Of a stretch of DNA of 64,000 bases, positions 43,819 to 51,634 are shown in pieces (position 1 is the stretch's first letter; the number at the start of each line of letters is the position of its first letter). The stretch lies in NCBI GenBank assembly GCA_963744905.1, contig CAVUUV010000003.1, positions 372,001 through 436,000 on the forward strand, read 5' to 3'. The stretch comes from DATFFO01 sp963744905 (GTDB taxonomy: Bacteria > Actinomycetota > Acidimicrobiia > Spongiisociales > ZC4RG35). Both the position numbers and the translations under genes were made by a program. The notes under the pieces were generated by a model. It saw nothing but the letters and a program-made list of their open reading frames with translations. It was not told the DNA's origin and did no database searches.

Positions 43819-43957
43819 ACCTACCTCCCGCCTCCGCTTCGCTCCGGCGGCAGGGACCGTCTTGGGGAGGTGACGGTCGGTTCGGCGCCCCCCTACCTCC
43901 CGCCTCCGCTCCGCTCCGGCGGCAGGGACTTTCCCCCTGCAAGCAGGGGGACAAAGC
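43819..43957 (+). repeat. GC-rich double-hairpin intergenic repeat, tandem copies F1 and F2
   Basis: Two copies in direct orientation. F1 (43819-43858) has ACCTACCTCCCGCCTCC and the CGGCGGCAGGGACC end. F2 (43888-43957) is complete: CCCCCCTACCTCCCGCCTCC, CGGCGGCAGGGACTTTCCCC, then CCCCCTGCAAGCAGGGGGAC and AAAGC. This lies upstream of the LuxR gene and downstream of the metallophosphoesterase, the only copy antisense to both flanking genes. Confidence 0.78.
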
Positions 43958-43971
43958 AGAAAGGAGGATTC

Positions 43972-44952
43972 TCAGCCGGCCGGAAGGGAGAAGTCGTCCA
44001 GGGTCTCGCCGTTGCTGGAAATGGCCTGAGCGTGGATGTGGTCGACGGAGACGGTGACCACCATGAAGCTGTGGTCGGTGTCGTTGGAGGCGATGGGGTC
44101 GGGAGTTCCCTTGGGGCAGGACCCCACGCTGTACAGGCCCCGGCCTCCGGCGCCGGTCACCACATAGGTGATTCCCGACACCTCGAAGCGCTGGTAGTCG
44201 TGGTCGTGGCCGTTGAGAACCAGATCGACGCCGGCCTGTTCGAAGCGGGGCACCCATTCCTCGTCGATGGCCTTGGTGCTGCCGTGGGAGCCGCACGAGT
44301 AGGCCGGCTGGTGGAACGAGACCAGGGTAGGCCCGGCGGGGAGGTTGGCCAGGGTCTCATCGAGCCAGCCGAGTTGTTCCTGGTTGGTGGGGTCGTTGCC
44401 GTCCATCACCACCAGGTTGGCCGGCCCTATCCGCACCCAGTACCAGTCGCCGGGCGGGTTGAGAGCCTCCTGCACGGCCCGGGCCCGGGCGCCCGACGCC
44501 ACGTCGTGGTTTCCCCAGGCGGCGAAGACCGGGATGCCGGCCTGGTCGACCCACCCGAAGGGCTGCTTCCAGGTGCTGTCGACGTCGTTCTTGTACAGGT
44601 TGTCGCCGGTGGTGACAAAGGCGTCGACGGGCCGGGACTTCGCCATGTCCTGCATGGCGGCAGCGACGCGGTCCTCGGTCGAAACGCCGCTTCCGAAATC
44701 GCCGATCACCAGCATGGTGACCGAAGCTGCTACGGGGCTGAGGGTGGAGGTGGTGGGCGGGGGCTTGGTGGTGGCGGGCGGCAGCAGCCTCGTCGTGGTG
44801 GTCGAAGTGGTCGACGTGGTGGAGGAGATTGTGTGGGGCTGCGTCGAAGGGGTGGCGGCCACCGCGGGCTCGGTCGAGGAGGCCGGGCTGCTGGCGCAGC
44901 CGGTCAGAACCAACAAGAGGACGGTCAGCAAGGCGATCGGAAGTCGTCGCAC
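43972..44952 (-). CDS. secreted lipoprotein metallophosphoesterase
   Basis: A 326-residue calcineurin-like phosphoesterase. The signal has lipobox LTGC (residues about 16-19), so it should be lipid-anchored outside the membrane, followed by a Thr/Ser/Pro-rich linker to about residue 75. Metal motifs in order are VIGDFGSG, TTGDNLYKNDV, AAWGNHDVASG, SFHQPAYSCG and NGHDHDYQRF. These fit purple acid phosphatase-like enzymes. The substrate is unknown. It faces the SIMPL lipoprotein gene across 94 bases, which must hold two divergent promoters. Confidence 0.9.
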   Translation of the reverse strand: MRRLPIALLTVLLLVLTGCASSPASSTEPAVAATPSTQPHTISSTTSTTSTTTTRLLPPATTKPPPTTSTLSPVAASVTMLVIGDFGSGVSTEDRVAAAMQDMAKSRPVDAFVTTGDNLYKNDVDSTWKQPFGWVDQAGIPVFAAWGNHDVASGARARAVQEALNPPGDWYWVRIGPANLVVMDGNDPTNQEQLGWLDETLANLPAGPTLVSFHQPAYSCGSHGSTKAIDEEWVPRFEQAGVDLVLNGHDHDYQRFEVSGITYVVTGAGGRGLYSVGSCPKGTPDPIASNDTDHSFMVVTVSVDHIHAQAISSNGETLDDFSLPAG

Positions 44953-45046
44953 ACCGACGATGCTACGGAGCGGTTTGCGCTACACGGGTCGTCGCTCAAC
45001 TCCCGGTCAGCGGGAACCACTCGGTGAGGTACGGCGTCGAAACGAC

Positions 45047-45811
45047 ATGCCACACAGAATCGCCTTCCGCCGATCCGGGGTTTTCGCCCTGACCGTCGCC
45101 ACCTTGGCCCTCGTTGCTACCGCTTGTGGTGGCGCCACGGGAACCGCGGCCGCACCTACCACGTCCACCGATTCGGGGAGTAGCGCCATGAACACCATCT
45201 CCGTGACCGGGACCGGCAAGGTGGCAGGGGTGCCCGACACCCTGGTCGTCAGCCTGGGTGTGTCGGTGGTCCGCCCCAGCATCGACGCCGCCACCGGCGA
45301 TGCCGCAGACCTGGCCCAGGCCCTGATCGACGCCCTCACCTCCCACGGGGTCGCTGAAAGGGACATTCAGACCACCAACTACTCCATCTCACCCGAATAC
45401 GACTACCGGGCCGACAGCCAGAAGCTGATCGGCTACCGGGTGACCAACACAGTTTCCGCCAAGATCCGCAACATGGACACGGCCGGGGAGACGATCGACT
45501 CCGCCACCGCTGCCGGGGGCAGCGACGTGGTGGTGCAGGGGATCTCCTTCGACATCGAATCCAACGAGGATCTAGTCGTCTCCGCCCGGGAGGCGGCCTG
45601 GAACGACGCCCTGGCCAAGGCCTCCCAGCTGGCCGAGCTGGCCGGGGTGAACCTGGGTCAGGCCGTCTCCATCCAGGAGACCACCACCCCCAGCGGTCCC
45701 CCGATCCCCTACGCCGCCGAGGACATGGCCGGCGGAGCCAGCACCCCCATACAACCCGGGGAGCAGCAAGTGTCGGTGGTGATCCAGGTCGAGTTCGCCA
45801 TCGGCGGCTGA
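45047..45811 (+). CDS. SIMPL (DUF541) domain lipoprotein
   Basis: A 254-residue secreted protein. Residues 1-27 form a signal peptide with a probable lipobox VATAC. The DUF541/SIMPL domain follows: ISVTGTGKVAGVPDTLVVSL, GVAERDIQTTNYSISPEYDY and ESNEDLVVSAREAAWNDALA, ending VSVVIQVEFAIGG. Proteins of this type occur in membrane-stress or signalling contexts, but their activity is not defined. ATG 45047 is chosen because it opens the signal peptide; the long in-frame extension upstream overlaps the divergent gene. Confidence 0.85.
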   Translation: MPHRIAFRRSGVFALTVATLALVATACGGATGTAAAPTTSTDSGSSAMNTISVTGTGKVAGVPDTLVVSLGVSVVRPSIDAATGDAADLAQALIDALTSHGVAERDIQTTNYSISPEYDYRADSQKLIGYRVTNTVSAKIRNMDTAGETIDSATAAGGSDVVVQGISFDIESNEDLVVSAREAAWNDALAKASQLAELAGVNLGQAVSIQETTTPSGPPIPYAAEDMAGGASTPIQPGEQQVSVVIQVEFAIGG

Positions 45812-45878
45812 GGCTCCGTACCTCTGGCCATCCTCAGGCACGCTGAAATACGGGTTTGCCCGGGTCCTTCGGGCCCAG

Positions 45879-45952
45879 CCCCCTACCTCCGCCTGGCTTC
45901 GGTACGACCGCAGGGACCTTCCCCCTGCCCTAGCCAGGGGGACAAAGCTGAG
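45879..45952 (+). repeat. GC-rich double-hairpin intergenic repeat, copy G
   Basis: CCCCCTACCTCCGCC, a variable centre, CGCAGGGACCTTCCCCCT, then GCCCTAGCCAGGGGGACAAA and GCTGAGG. It follows the SIMPL gene by about 68 bases and precedes the small gene at 46010. The tail GACAAAGCTGAGGCAGGGG is shared with copy H. Confidence 0.75.
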
Positions 45953-46009
45953 GCAGGGGGGCGCTGCAGCCGCTCAAGAAACGAGCCTGGATATGCCGAT
46001 AGGTGGGGC

Positions 46010-46210
46010 GTGGAAGATGCTCATCGCACCGTTGCCCTGCCCCGATCAAACTGCCTGCGTTGTAGCGCCGAAGCCCGTTTCATGACACCGAACGGGCCTC
46101 TGTGCTCCGAGGACACCCTGTTGGACCTGGTTCACGCAGGCCCCAACCGAGGATGGCTGCCCATCACCATCACCGACTGGCCCGAGGAGTGCCTGGCCCA
46201 GGCGATCTGA
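46010..46210 (+). CDS. small Cys-containing hypothetical protein
   Basis: A possible 66-residue protein starting at GTG 46010: MEDAHRTVALPRSNCLRCSA, then EARFMTPNGPLCSEDTLLDL and VHAGPNRGWLPITITDWPEE, ending CLAQAI. It has one CLRC knuckle plus two more Cys (C32, C61 or so), enough for a metal site, but no known family. No strong ribosome-binding site is seen. It lies between a repeat copy and the end of the ArsR-SRPBCC gene. Coding potential is moderate. Confidence 0.45.
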   Translation: MEDAHRTVALPRSNCLRCSAEARFMTPNGPLCSEDTLLDLVHAGPNRGWLPITITDWPEECLAQAI

Positions 46211-46244
46211 GTCGGGCTCGTTCCAGGTCTAGCGGGAAGGGCCC

Positions 46245-46997
46245 TCAGGTGTACATGAGGGAGCCGGGAGTGGTGAGCAGCTCCCCGGTCTCCAGCCAGG
46301 TCTTGAGCCCTGACAGGATCATGGGCCACCCGCCGTAGAGCTGATCGTTGGCACCCTCCCGGAGCTGATCGTGGGTAACCGTGAGCCGACAGGAGTCGGC
46401 CACCGGCTCGATCTCCCAGGTGACCCGCGACGTCCCTTCGGCCTTGACGTCATCGCCCCACAGGGCCTGCATGGTCTGAACCAGGCGGCGGGGAGGGTCT
46501 ACCTCCAGATTCTCTCCCTCACCGAGGGGGCCGTCGGAACCGGGACTGCGCATCTCGAAGCTGGAGCCTTCGCTCCAATCCGAGTAAATCCCCGCCCCGA
46601 AGTTGTATTTGGCGCGGATGTCGGGGTCGGTGATCGCTTCCCACAGCTTCTCAGGCGTGGTGCGGATGTAGATCTCGAATACTTTTTCCATGGTCTTCTC
46701 CAGTTCTGACTTGAGCTCGCTGAGACCAGCGGCCCAGGGTTCGGCGTACTTGCTCACCCAGCGGTCGTGGATGAGCCGGATCGGCACTGGGTTGAGGAAG
46801 TGGAGCTTCTCGCGGCCCCGCCGTTTGGTGACTACCAAGCCCGCCTCCTCGAGCTTGCGTAGGTGCTTGGCTACCCCCACCCGGGTGATGGAGAACTGAC
46901 TTTCCAGCGCCTGGAGGGTTTGCCCGTCCTGGCGGAAGAGCTCGTCCAGCAGCTTCCGTCGGGTGGAGTCGGCCAGAGCCTTGAACACGATGTCCAT
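46245..46997 (-). CDS. ArsR HTH-SRPBCC fusion protein
   Basis: A 250-residue fusion. Residues 1-95 are an ArsR-type winged helix: MDIVFKALADSTRRKLLDEL, then QALESQFSITRVGVAKHLRK and LEEAGLVVTKRRGREKLHFL. Residues about 105-245 form an AHSA1/SRPBCC ligand-binding domain: EKVFEIYIRTTPEKLWEAIT followed by LVQTMQALW and a C-terminal GGWPMILSGLKTWLETGELL. DNA-binding and hydrophobic-ligand sensing are thus in one chain. ATG 46997 is chosen; upstream codons are not conserved. At 61 kb the same pair occurs as separate genes. It faces the membrane protein at 47130. Confidence 0.88.
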   Translation of the reverse strand: MDIVFKALADSTRRKLLDELFRQDGQTLQALESQFSITRVGVAKHLRKLEEAGLVVTKRRGREKLHFLNPVPIRLIHDRWVSKYAEPWAAGLSELKSELEKTMEKVFEIYIRTTPEKLWEAITDPDIRAKYNFGAGIYSDWSEGSSFEMRSPGSDGPLGEGENLEVDPPRRLVQTMQALWGDDVKAEGTSRVTWEIEPVADSCRLTVTHDQLREGANDQLYGGWPMILSGLKTWLETGELLTTPGSLMYT

Positions 46998-47129
46998 CGT
47001 CGGGAGACGATAGGAAACCAAATGGTTACATGTCAAATGCCTGATCGCGTCGGAAACCCCAGGCCGATCCGTCCGACATCGTTCGTATCGTTTCTCTACC
47101 CTTGTGCGCGCACAGCCCAAGGAGGAACA

Positions 47130-47567
47130 GTGAGCGACGAAGGCGCAATGGACACACCCGAGGAGATGTCGGGAGGTGCCCCGAGAGCTCGAGCCGCCAC
47201 CCCTTCGATGGGAATGGGAGAGTCACTTGTGGCGCTCGGCGCCGCTCTGCTGGTCATCTCCGAGATCTTCGGCAACGTCATCTTCAACGAGTACTCGCTA
47301 TGGGACTCGGCCTTTCTGGGGGCCATCGCCGCCCTGGTGCTGGTCTTCTCGAAGGGGTCCCGTGAGAGAATGCCCCTCCCCTACGGCTGGACCCTGATGG
47401 TGCTGGGCGTTATGGAAGGGATCCTGGCGGTCTGGGAGCTGCTGGACGGCCTGATCCAGGGCTTCCTGCGGGGCTGGACCATCTTCTACTTCCTGTTGGC
47501 CCTGGTCGGTGCCGCCCTGATGTGGATAGGCGGCCGTCAGGTGTACGGCACCGCTCCCGCCGACTGA
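47130..47567 (+). CDS. membrane protein of unknown function
   Basis: A 145-residue protein with a polar N-terminus and about four helices: SLVALGAALLVISEIFGNVI, LWDSAFLGAIAALVLVFSKG, YGWTLMVLGVMEGILAVWEL and WTIFYFLLALVGAALMWIGG. Start is GTG 47130 after a GGAGGA (47121-47126). It sits divergently from the ArsR-SRPBCC gene and may be its target, which is inference from position. No family recognised. Confidence 0.7.
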   Translation: MSDEGAMDTPEEMSGGAPRARAATPSMGMGESLVALGAALLVISEIFGNVIFNEYSLWDSAFLGAIAALVLVFSKGSRERMPLPYGWTLMVLGVMEGILAVWELLDGLIQGFLRGWTIFYFLLALVGAALMWIGGRQVYGTAPAD

Positions 47568-47650
47568 CCTTTTGGCTGGACGGGGGCTGGGGACGTAGCA
47601 AGGGTCTTTGGACCGCTGAGTTGGCGCGCCCGGCCCGATAGGTTGGGGCT

Positions 47651-48577
47651 ATGAAGAGGACTGTGTTGTTGGCCGGCGCCGGTCTGGCGGCGGCGGTTGG
47701 GCTGAGGCGTAGGGCCGTCCTGGACACGGTGCCGGCCTCGCTGGCCGCCCCGGAAGCAAAGGTCGTCGTCCAACCCGACCTATCTGTTGCCTACTACACG
47801 CGGGGGCCGGAACGGGAGCGACCCGTGGTCCTGGTCCACGCCGTCAACGCCGCCGCCTCGGCTGCGGAGATGCGCCCCCTGTTCGATCGCCTCTCCCGGA
47901 GCCGGCCGGTGATGGCCGTGGACCTGTTGGGCTACGGACGGTCCTCGCGCCCCCGGATGCGCTACACGCCCCGGCTAATGACCGCCGGCGTCGTCGCCCT
48001 TCTCGATGAGCTGGACGAGGCGGCCGACGTGGTCGCCCTCTCGCTGGGGTGCGAGTTCGCCGCCCGGGCAGCGAACGAACGTCCCGAACGGGTCCGATCC
48101 CTGACCTTCATCTCCCCCACCGGGCTCCAGTCCGACCAGGGCCGGTCCCTTTCCATGTCGTGGCTGGGCGGGGTGATCCGTTCTCAGATCCTGGGCGAAG
48201 CCATCTTCGCCATGCTGGCGTCGCGGGTCTCGATCAACTACTTCCTGGGCAAGTCCTTCGTCGGCCCCGTCGACGTGGCCATGACCAACGCCGCCCACCT
48301 GACGGCCCGGCAGCGCAACGCCCGCTTCGCCCCGGCCTCGTTCCTGGAAGGGGCGCTGTTCACCCCCAATGCGGTGCAAGAGCTTTACGAGCGCCTCACC
48401 CAGCCGGTGCTGGTCATCGCCGATCAGGACCCCTACACCGACTTCGGTGCCCTGCCCTCCCTCGTGGCCCGCAAGGACAACTGGCGCCATGAGCGCCTGG
48501 CCCCCAACCTGGGCCTGCCCCACTTCGAGAAGCCCGACGCCACCACCGAGTTGATCACCTCGTTCCAGTCCGCCTGA
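47651..48577 (+). CDS. alpha/beta hydrolase
   Basis: A 308-residue alpha/beta hydrolase. The N-terminus MKRTVLLAGAGLAAAVGL is hydrophobic and could be a membrane anchor. Then come VVLVHAVNAAASAAEMRP, VDLLGYGRSSRPRMRYTPRL and the nucleophile region VVALSLGCEFAARAA, where Ser sits in LSLGC. The late Asp is in VIADQDPYTDFG and the His in GLPHFEKPD. The substrate is unknown. It ends at repeat copy H. Confidence 0.85.
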   Translation: MKRTVLLAGAGLAAAVGLRRRAVLDTVPASLAAPEAKVVVQPDLSVAYYTRGPERERPVVLVHAVNAAASAAEMRPLFDRLSRSRPVMAVDLLGYGRSSRPRMRYTPRLMTAGVVALLDELDEAADVVALSLGCEFAARAANERPERVRSLTFISPTGLQSDQGRSLSMSWLGGVIRSQILGEAIFAMLASRVSINYFLGKSFVGPVDVAMTNAAHLTARQRNARFAPASFLEGALFTPNAVQELYERLTQPVLVIADQDPYTDFGALPSLVARKDNWRHERLAPNLGLPHFEKPDATTELITSFQSA

Positions 48578-48589
48578 GCGGCCCCGAAC

Positions 48590-48680
48590 ACCCCCCTACC
48601 TCCCGCCTCCGGCGGCAGGGACCTTCCCCCTGGCATAGCCAGGGGGACAAAGCTGAGACAGGGGGACAAAGCTGAGGCAG
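48590..48680 (+). repeat. GC-rich double-hairpin intergenic repeat, copy H
   Basis: The most complete copy: CCCCCCTACCTCCCGCCTCC, GGCGGCAGGGACCTTCCCCC, then TGGCATAGCCAGGGGGACAA and AGCTGAG. The tail is duplicated (GACAGGGGGACAAAGCTGAG). It lies between the hydrolase and the ABC operon. Confidence 0.82.
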
Positions 48681-48712
48681 AACCTTTCATCCGTTTCGGT
48701 GGAGGGCTCCGA

Positions 48713-49828
48713 ATGGGGGGCGTCATCATGATCTGGGTACGAGAGATCCTCCGCTCCAAGCTCAAGTTCGGGCTGTTGGCAGTCGCCATCGGACTGCTGT
48801 TCTTCCTGCTCGTCTTCGTCAACACCCTCAGCTCCACCTTGCTGGACAACTTCGTGGGTGCGATCGAGAACACCACCGCCGACGTCCTCGTGTTCGACTC
48901 CGAAGCCCAGGCCACCATTCCCGCCAGCCGCCTCGACTCCTCCGACGTGGCCGCTGTGGCCGGCCTCGACGGCGTGGCTTCGGCGGCTCCCATCTCGCAG
49001 CTGTCGACCGACGCCGACGTGGCGGGCGAGGCGACCGACGTCTCGCTGTGGGGAGTGGAGATAGACGGACCCGGCTCGCCCGCCAACCTGATCGAAGGCC
49101 GGCTGCCCGGACCGGGCGAAGCGGTGGTCGATACCTCGGCCCTTGACGCCGGCCTCAGCCCGGGCAGCTCCTTCAACGTGGGCGGCGTCACCCTGACCGT
49201 GGTGGGTGTGGCCGACAACGCCACCTACTCCGTCCTCCCCACCGTCTATATCGACAATCCCACCTGGGCGGAGGTCTTCGGAGGCCTCTATCCCCAAGCT
49301 CCCGAGGTCCCCATCAACCTGGTGGGGGTGAAGGCCGAGGCCGGCACAAAGGCCCCGGAAGTAGCGACCGCCATCTCTGCTCTCTCGGGGCTGGAGGGGT
49401 TGGTGCCAGCCTCGGCCGCCTCGGCCACCCCCGGGGTGTCCTCGATCCAGCAGTCGTTCGGCCTTATCACCGGCATCACGTTCGTGATCGTGATCGTGGT
49501 GGTGGGCTTCTTCTTCCAGATCCTCACCGTGCAGAAGCTGAGGGTGTTCACCCTGCTCAAGGCGGTCGGCTCCCGGTCCAGGGCCCTGTCCGGGTACGTT
49601 CTGAACCAGATCGGCCTGCTGGTGGGCCTCGGGGTCGCCATCGGGTCGGGCCTGTTGGCTGCAACCGCCCTCGCCACCCGGGACACCTTCGCCATCAGCG
49701 TCGACCCGATCTTGCTGGGGACCCTAGGCGGGGCCATCCTGGGCGCCTCGCTGCTCTCGGGCGCGACGTCGATCCGCCGCATCCTCCGCCAGGACGCGGC
49801 CGGTGCTGCCATGGGGGGAGCCCGATGA
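48713..49828 (+). CDS. ABC transporter permease, FtsX/MacB type
   Basis: A 371-residue permease. The first helix is FGLLAVAIGLLFFLLVFVNT; a large extracytoplasmic domain follows (residues about 45-240); then come three helices: LITGITFVIVIVVVGFFFQI, QIGLLVGLGVAIGSGLLAAT and LGTLGGAILGASLLSGATSI. The cytoplasmic TVQKLRVFTLLKAVGSRSRA is the coupling region seen in FtsX-type permeases. It is the first gene of a three-gene exporter or MacB-like mechanotransmission system. An ATG at 48728 is an alternative start. Its stop overlaps the next gene (ATGA). Confidence 0.9.
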   Translation: MGGVIMIWVREILRSKLKFGLLAVAIGLLFFLLVFVNTLSSTLLDNFVGAIENTTADVLVFDSEAQATIPASRLDSSDVAAVAGLDGVASAAPISQLSTDADVAGEATDVSLWGVEIDGPGSPANLIEGRLPGPGEAVVDTSALDAGLSPGSSFNVGGVTLTVVGVADNATYSVLPTVYIDNPTWAEVFGGLYPQAPEVPINLVGVKAEAGTKAPEVATAISALSGLEGLVPASAASATPGVSSIQQSFGLITGITFVIVIVVVGFFFQILTVQKLRVFTLLKAVGSRSRALSGYVLNQIGLLVGLGVAIGSGLLAATALATRDTFAISVDPILLGTLGGAILGASLLSGATSIRRILRQDAAGAAMGGAR

Positions 49829-50922
49829 GGCTGGGTCTGGCCGAGCTGAGACGCTCGCCGGGGCGGTTCGGGGCCGTGGCCGGAGCGGTGGGCTTCATCG
49901 TCTTTCTGGCCCTGATCCTGGCCGCGCTGTCCGATGGCCTCTACCTGGGATCGACCGGCGCCTACCGCACCAGCTCCGCCCAGGTGTTCGTCTTCTCCCA
50001 GGGGTCTGACTTCGGGCTGACGAGCTCGACCATCGACCCCGAGACCACCCAGGCGGTGGGTCAGGCCCCCGGGGTGGAGGCGGTGGGGCGGCTGAGCGTG
50101 TTCAACACCACCGCCACCTCGGACGGCAAGGACCTCCAGCTCTCCCTGGTGGGGGCCGACCCGGTCACCATGCCGGTCGACCTGGTGAGCGGGAGGCTGC
50201 CCGAAGACGGGTCGCTGGAGGTGCTGGTAGACAACCAGACCCGCCGGCGGGGCGTCGACACGGGATCGACTATCTCGGTCACCGACGGGCCTGACCTGGC
50301 AGTGGTGGGGGTGGCCCGTGACGCCGGGTTCGGCACCGCCACCGCCTGGGCCGGCCACGACACGTTCCAGCAGGTCCGGGCCCGGGTGCGCCCCGAGCTG
50401 GTCGGGCTGGCCGGCACCTCGGAGGCTCTGGGGGTGGCGGCTGAGGGGACCGACCCGTCGCAGGTGATCGCCGCCATCGACAACGTGGAGGGCGTCGAGG
50501 CGGCCACAACCCAACAGGCCATCGACGCCCTCCCCGCCGCCTCCCAGCAGAAATCCACCCTGGGCGCCATCGTCAACACCACCTTCGTGGTGGCGGCGAT
50601 CGTGGTAGGCCTGTTCTTTGCCCTGGTCACCTTGGAGAAGCGAAACGAGTTCGCCGTCCTCAAGGCGATCGGAATGTCCAACCGGATCCTGATCGGGTCC
50701 ATATTCACCCAGGCGATCGTGGCCAGCCTGGTCGGGTTCGGGATCGGCTTTGCCCTGTCCCGGGTCGTGGCAGCCGTGATCCCACCCGACGTGCCCGCCC
50801 TGTTTCTAGGTGGGACAGCAGCGACACTGCTGGTAACCACGCTGGTCATGGGAGCCCTGGGGGCCATATTCAGCCTGAGGCGGATCGCGCGAATCGATCC
50901 CGCCACCGCACTAGGAACCTAG
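49825..50922 (+). CDS. ABC transporter permease, FtsX/MacB type
   Basis: A 365-residue second permease with the same layout as the first: an N-terminal helix (VAGAVGFIVFLALILAALSD), a large outside domain and three C-terminal helices (FVVAAIVVGLFFALVTLEKR, IFTQAIVASLVGFGIGFALS, AATLLVTTLVMGALGAIFSL). RNEFAVLKAIGMSNRILIGS is the FtsX-type coupling segment. It likely forms a heterodimer with the first permease. Its start overlaps the first permease by 4 bases and the ATPase follows after 10. Confidence 0.9.
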   Translation: MRLGLAELRRSPGRFGAVAGAVGFIVFLALILAALSDGLYLGSTGAYRTSSAQVFVFSQGSDFGLTSSTIDPETTQAVGQAPGVEAVGRLSVFNTTATSDGKDLQLSLVGADPVTMPVDLVSGRLPEDGSLEVLVDNQTRRRGVDTGSTISVTDGPDLAVVGVARDAGFGTATAWAGHDTFQQVRARVRPELVGLAGTSEALGVAAEGTDPSQVIAAIDNVEGVEAATTQQAIDALPAASQQKSTLGAIVNTTFVVAAIVVGLFFALVTLEKRNEFAVLKAIGMSNRILIGSIFTQAIVASLVGFGIGFALSRVVAAVIPPDVPALFLGGTAATLLVTTLVMGALGAIFSLRRIARIDPATALGT

Positions 50923-50932
50923 GAGGTACCGC

Positions 50933-51628
50933 ATGAGCAACATCGCATTGCAGGTTGATTCCCTGAAGAAGGTATACGGCGAGGGCCACACCGCAGTCAC
51001 CGCGGTGGCCGACGCCAACTTCGAGCTGGGGGGCAACGAGTTCCTCGCCCTGCTGGGACCGTCCGGCTCGGGCAAGACCACCCTGCTGTCGATGGTGGGT
51101 GCCTTGCTGACGCCTACCGAGGGCACGGTGCGGGTGGCCGGTGAGGACCTGTCGGGGTTGTCGAAGAAGGAACAAGCCCGCTTTCGGGCCAACCGGATCG
51201 GGTTCGTGTTCCAGTCTTTCAACCTGGTCCCCTTCCTCACCGCCCGGGAGAACCTGACCGTCATGGCCACCATCTCCGACTCTCCCCGCCGTGACATCGA
51301 GGATCGGGCCGACAAGCTGCTGGAGGAACTGGGGCTGACCGAGCGCCGTGACAACCTGCCCGAGCAGCTGTCAGGCGGTGAGCGCCAACGTGTCGCCATC
51401 GGCCGGGCCCTGGTCACCGACCCCGACCTGATCCTGGTCGACGAGCCCACCGCCAGTCTGGACACGGAGCTGGGCACGGCGGTGGTCAAGCTGCTGGCGT
51501 CGGAGATCAAAGGCCGCAACAAGGCCGGGATCATGGTCACCCACGACCTGCGAATGGTGGACTACACCGACCGCACCCTGGAGATCGTCGACGGCCACCT
51601 CCAGGCTCGAGAGGAGGCGGCGGCCTAG
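50933..51628 (+). CDS. ABC transporter ATP-binding protein
   Basis: A 231-residue ATPase of the LolD/MacB/FtsE group. Walker A is LLGPSGSGKTTLLSMV (residues about 39-54), Q-loop FVFQSFNLVPFLTARENL, signature LSGGERQRVAIGRALV, Walker B LILVDEPTASLD and the H-loop IMVTHDLRMVD. It powers the two FtsX-type permeases. It has an AGGAGGT ribosome-binding site 6 bases upstream. No HlyD-type adaptor is nearby, so substrate and topology remain open. Confidence 0.95.
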   Translation: MSNIALQVDSLKKVYGEGHTAVTAVADANFELGGNEFLALLGPSGSGKTTLLSMVGALLTPTEGTVRVAGEDLSGLSKKEQARFRANRIGFVFQSFNLVPFLTARENLTVMATISDSPRRDIEDRADKLLEELGLTERRDNLPEQLSGGERQRVAIGRALVTDPDLILVDEPTASLDTELGTAVVKLLASEIKGRNKAGIMVTHDLRMVDYTDRTLEIVDGHLQAREEAAA

Positions 51629-51634
51629 CCCGGG

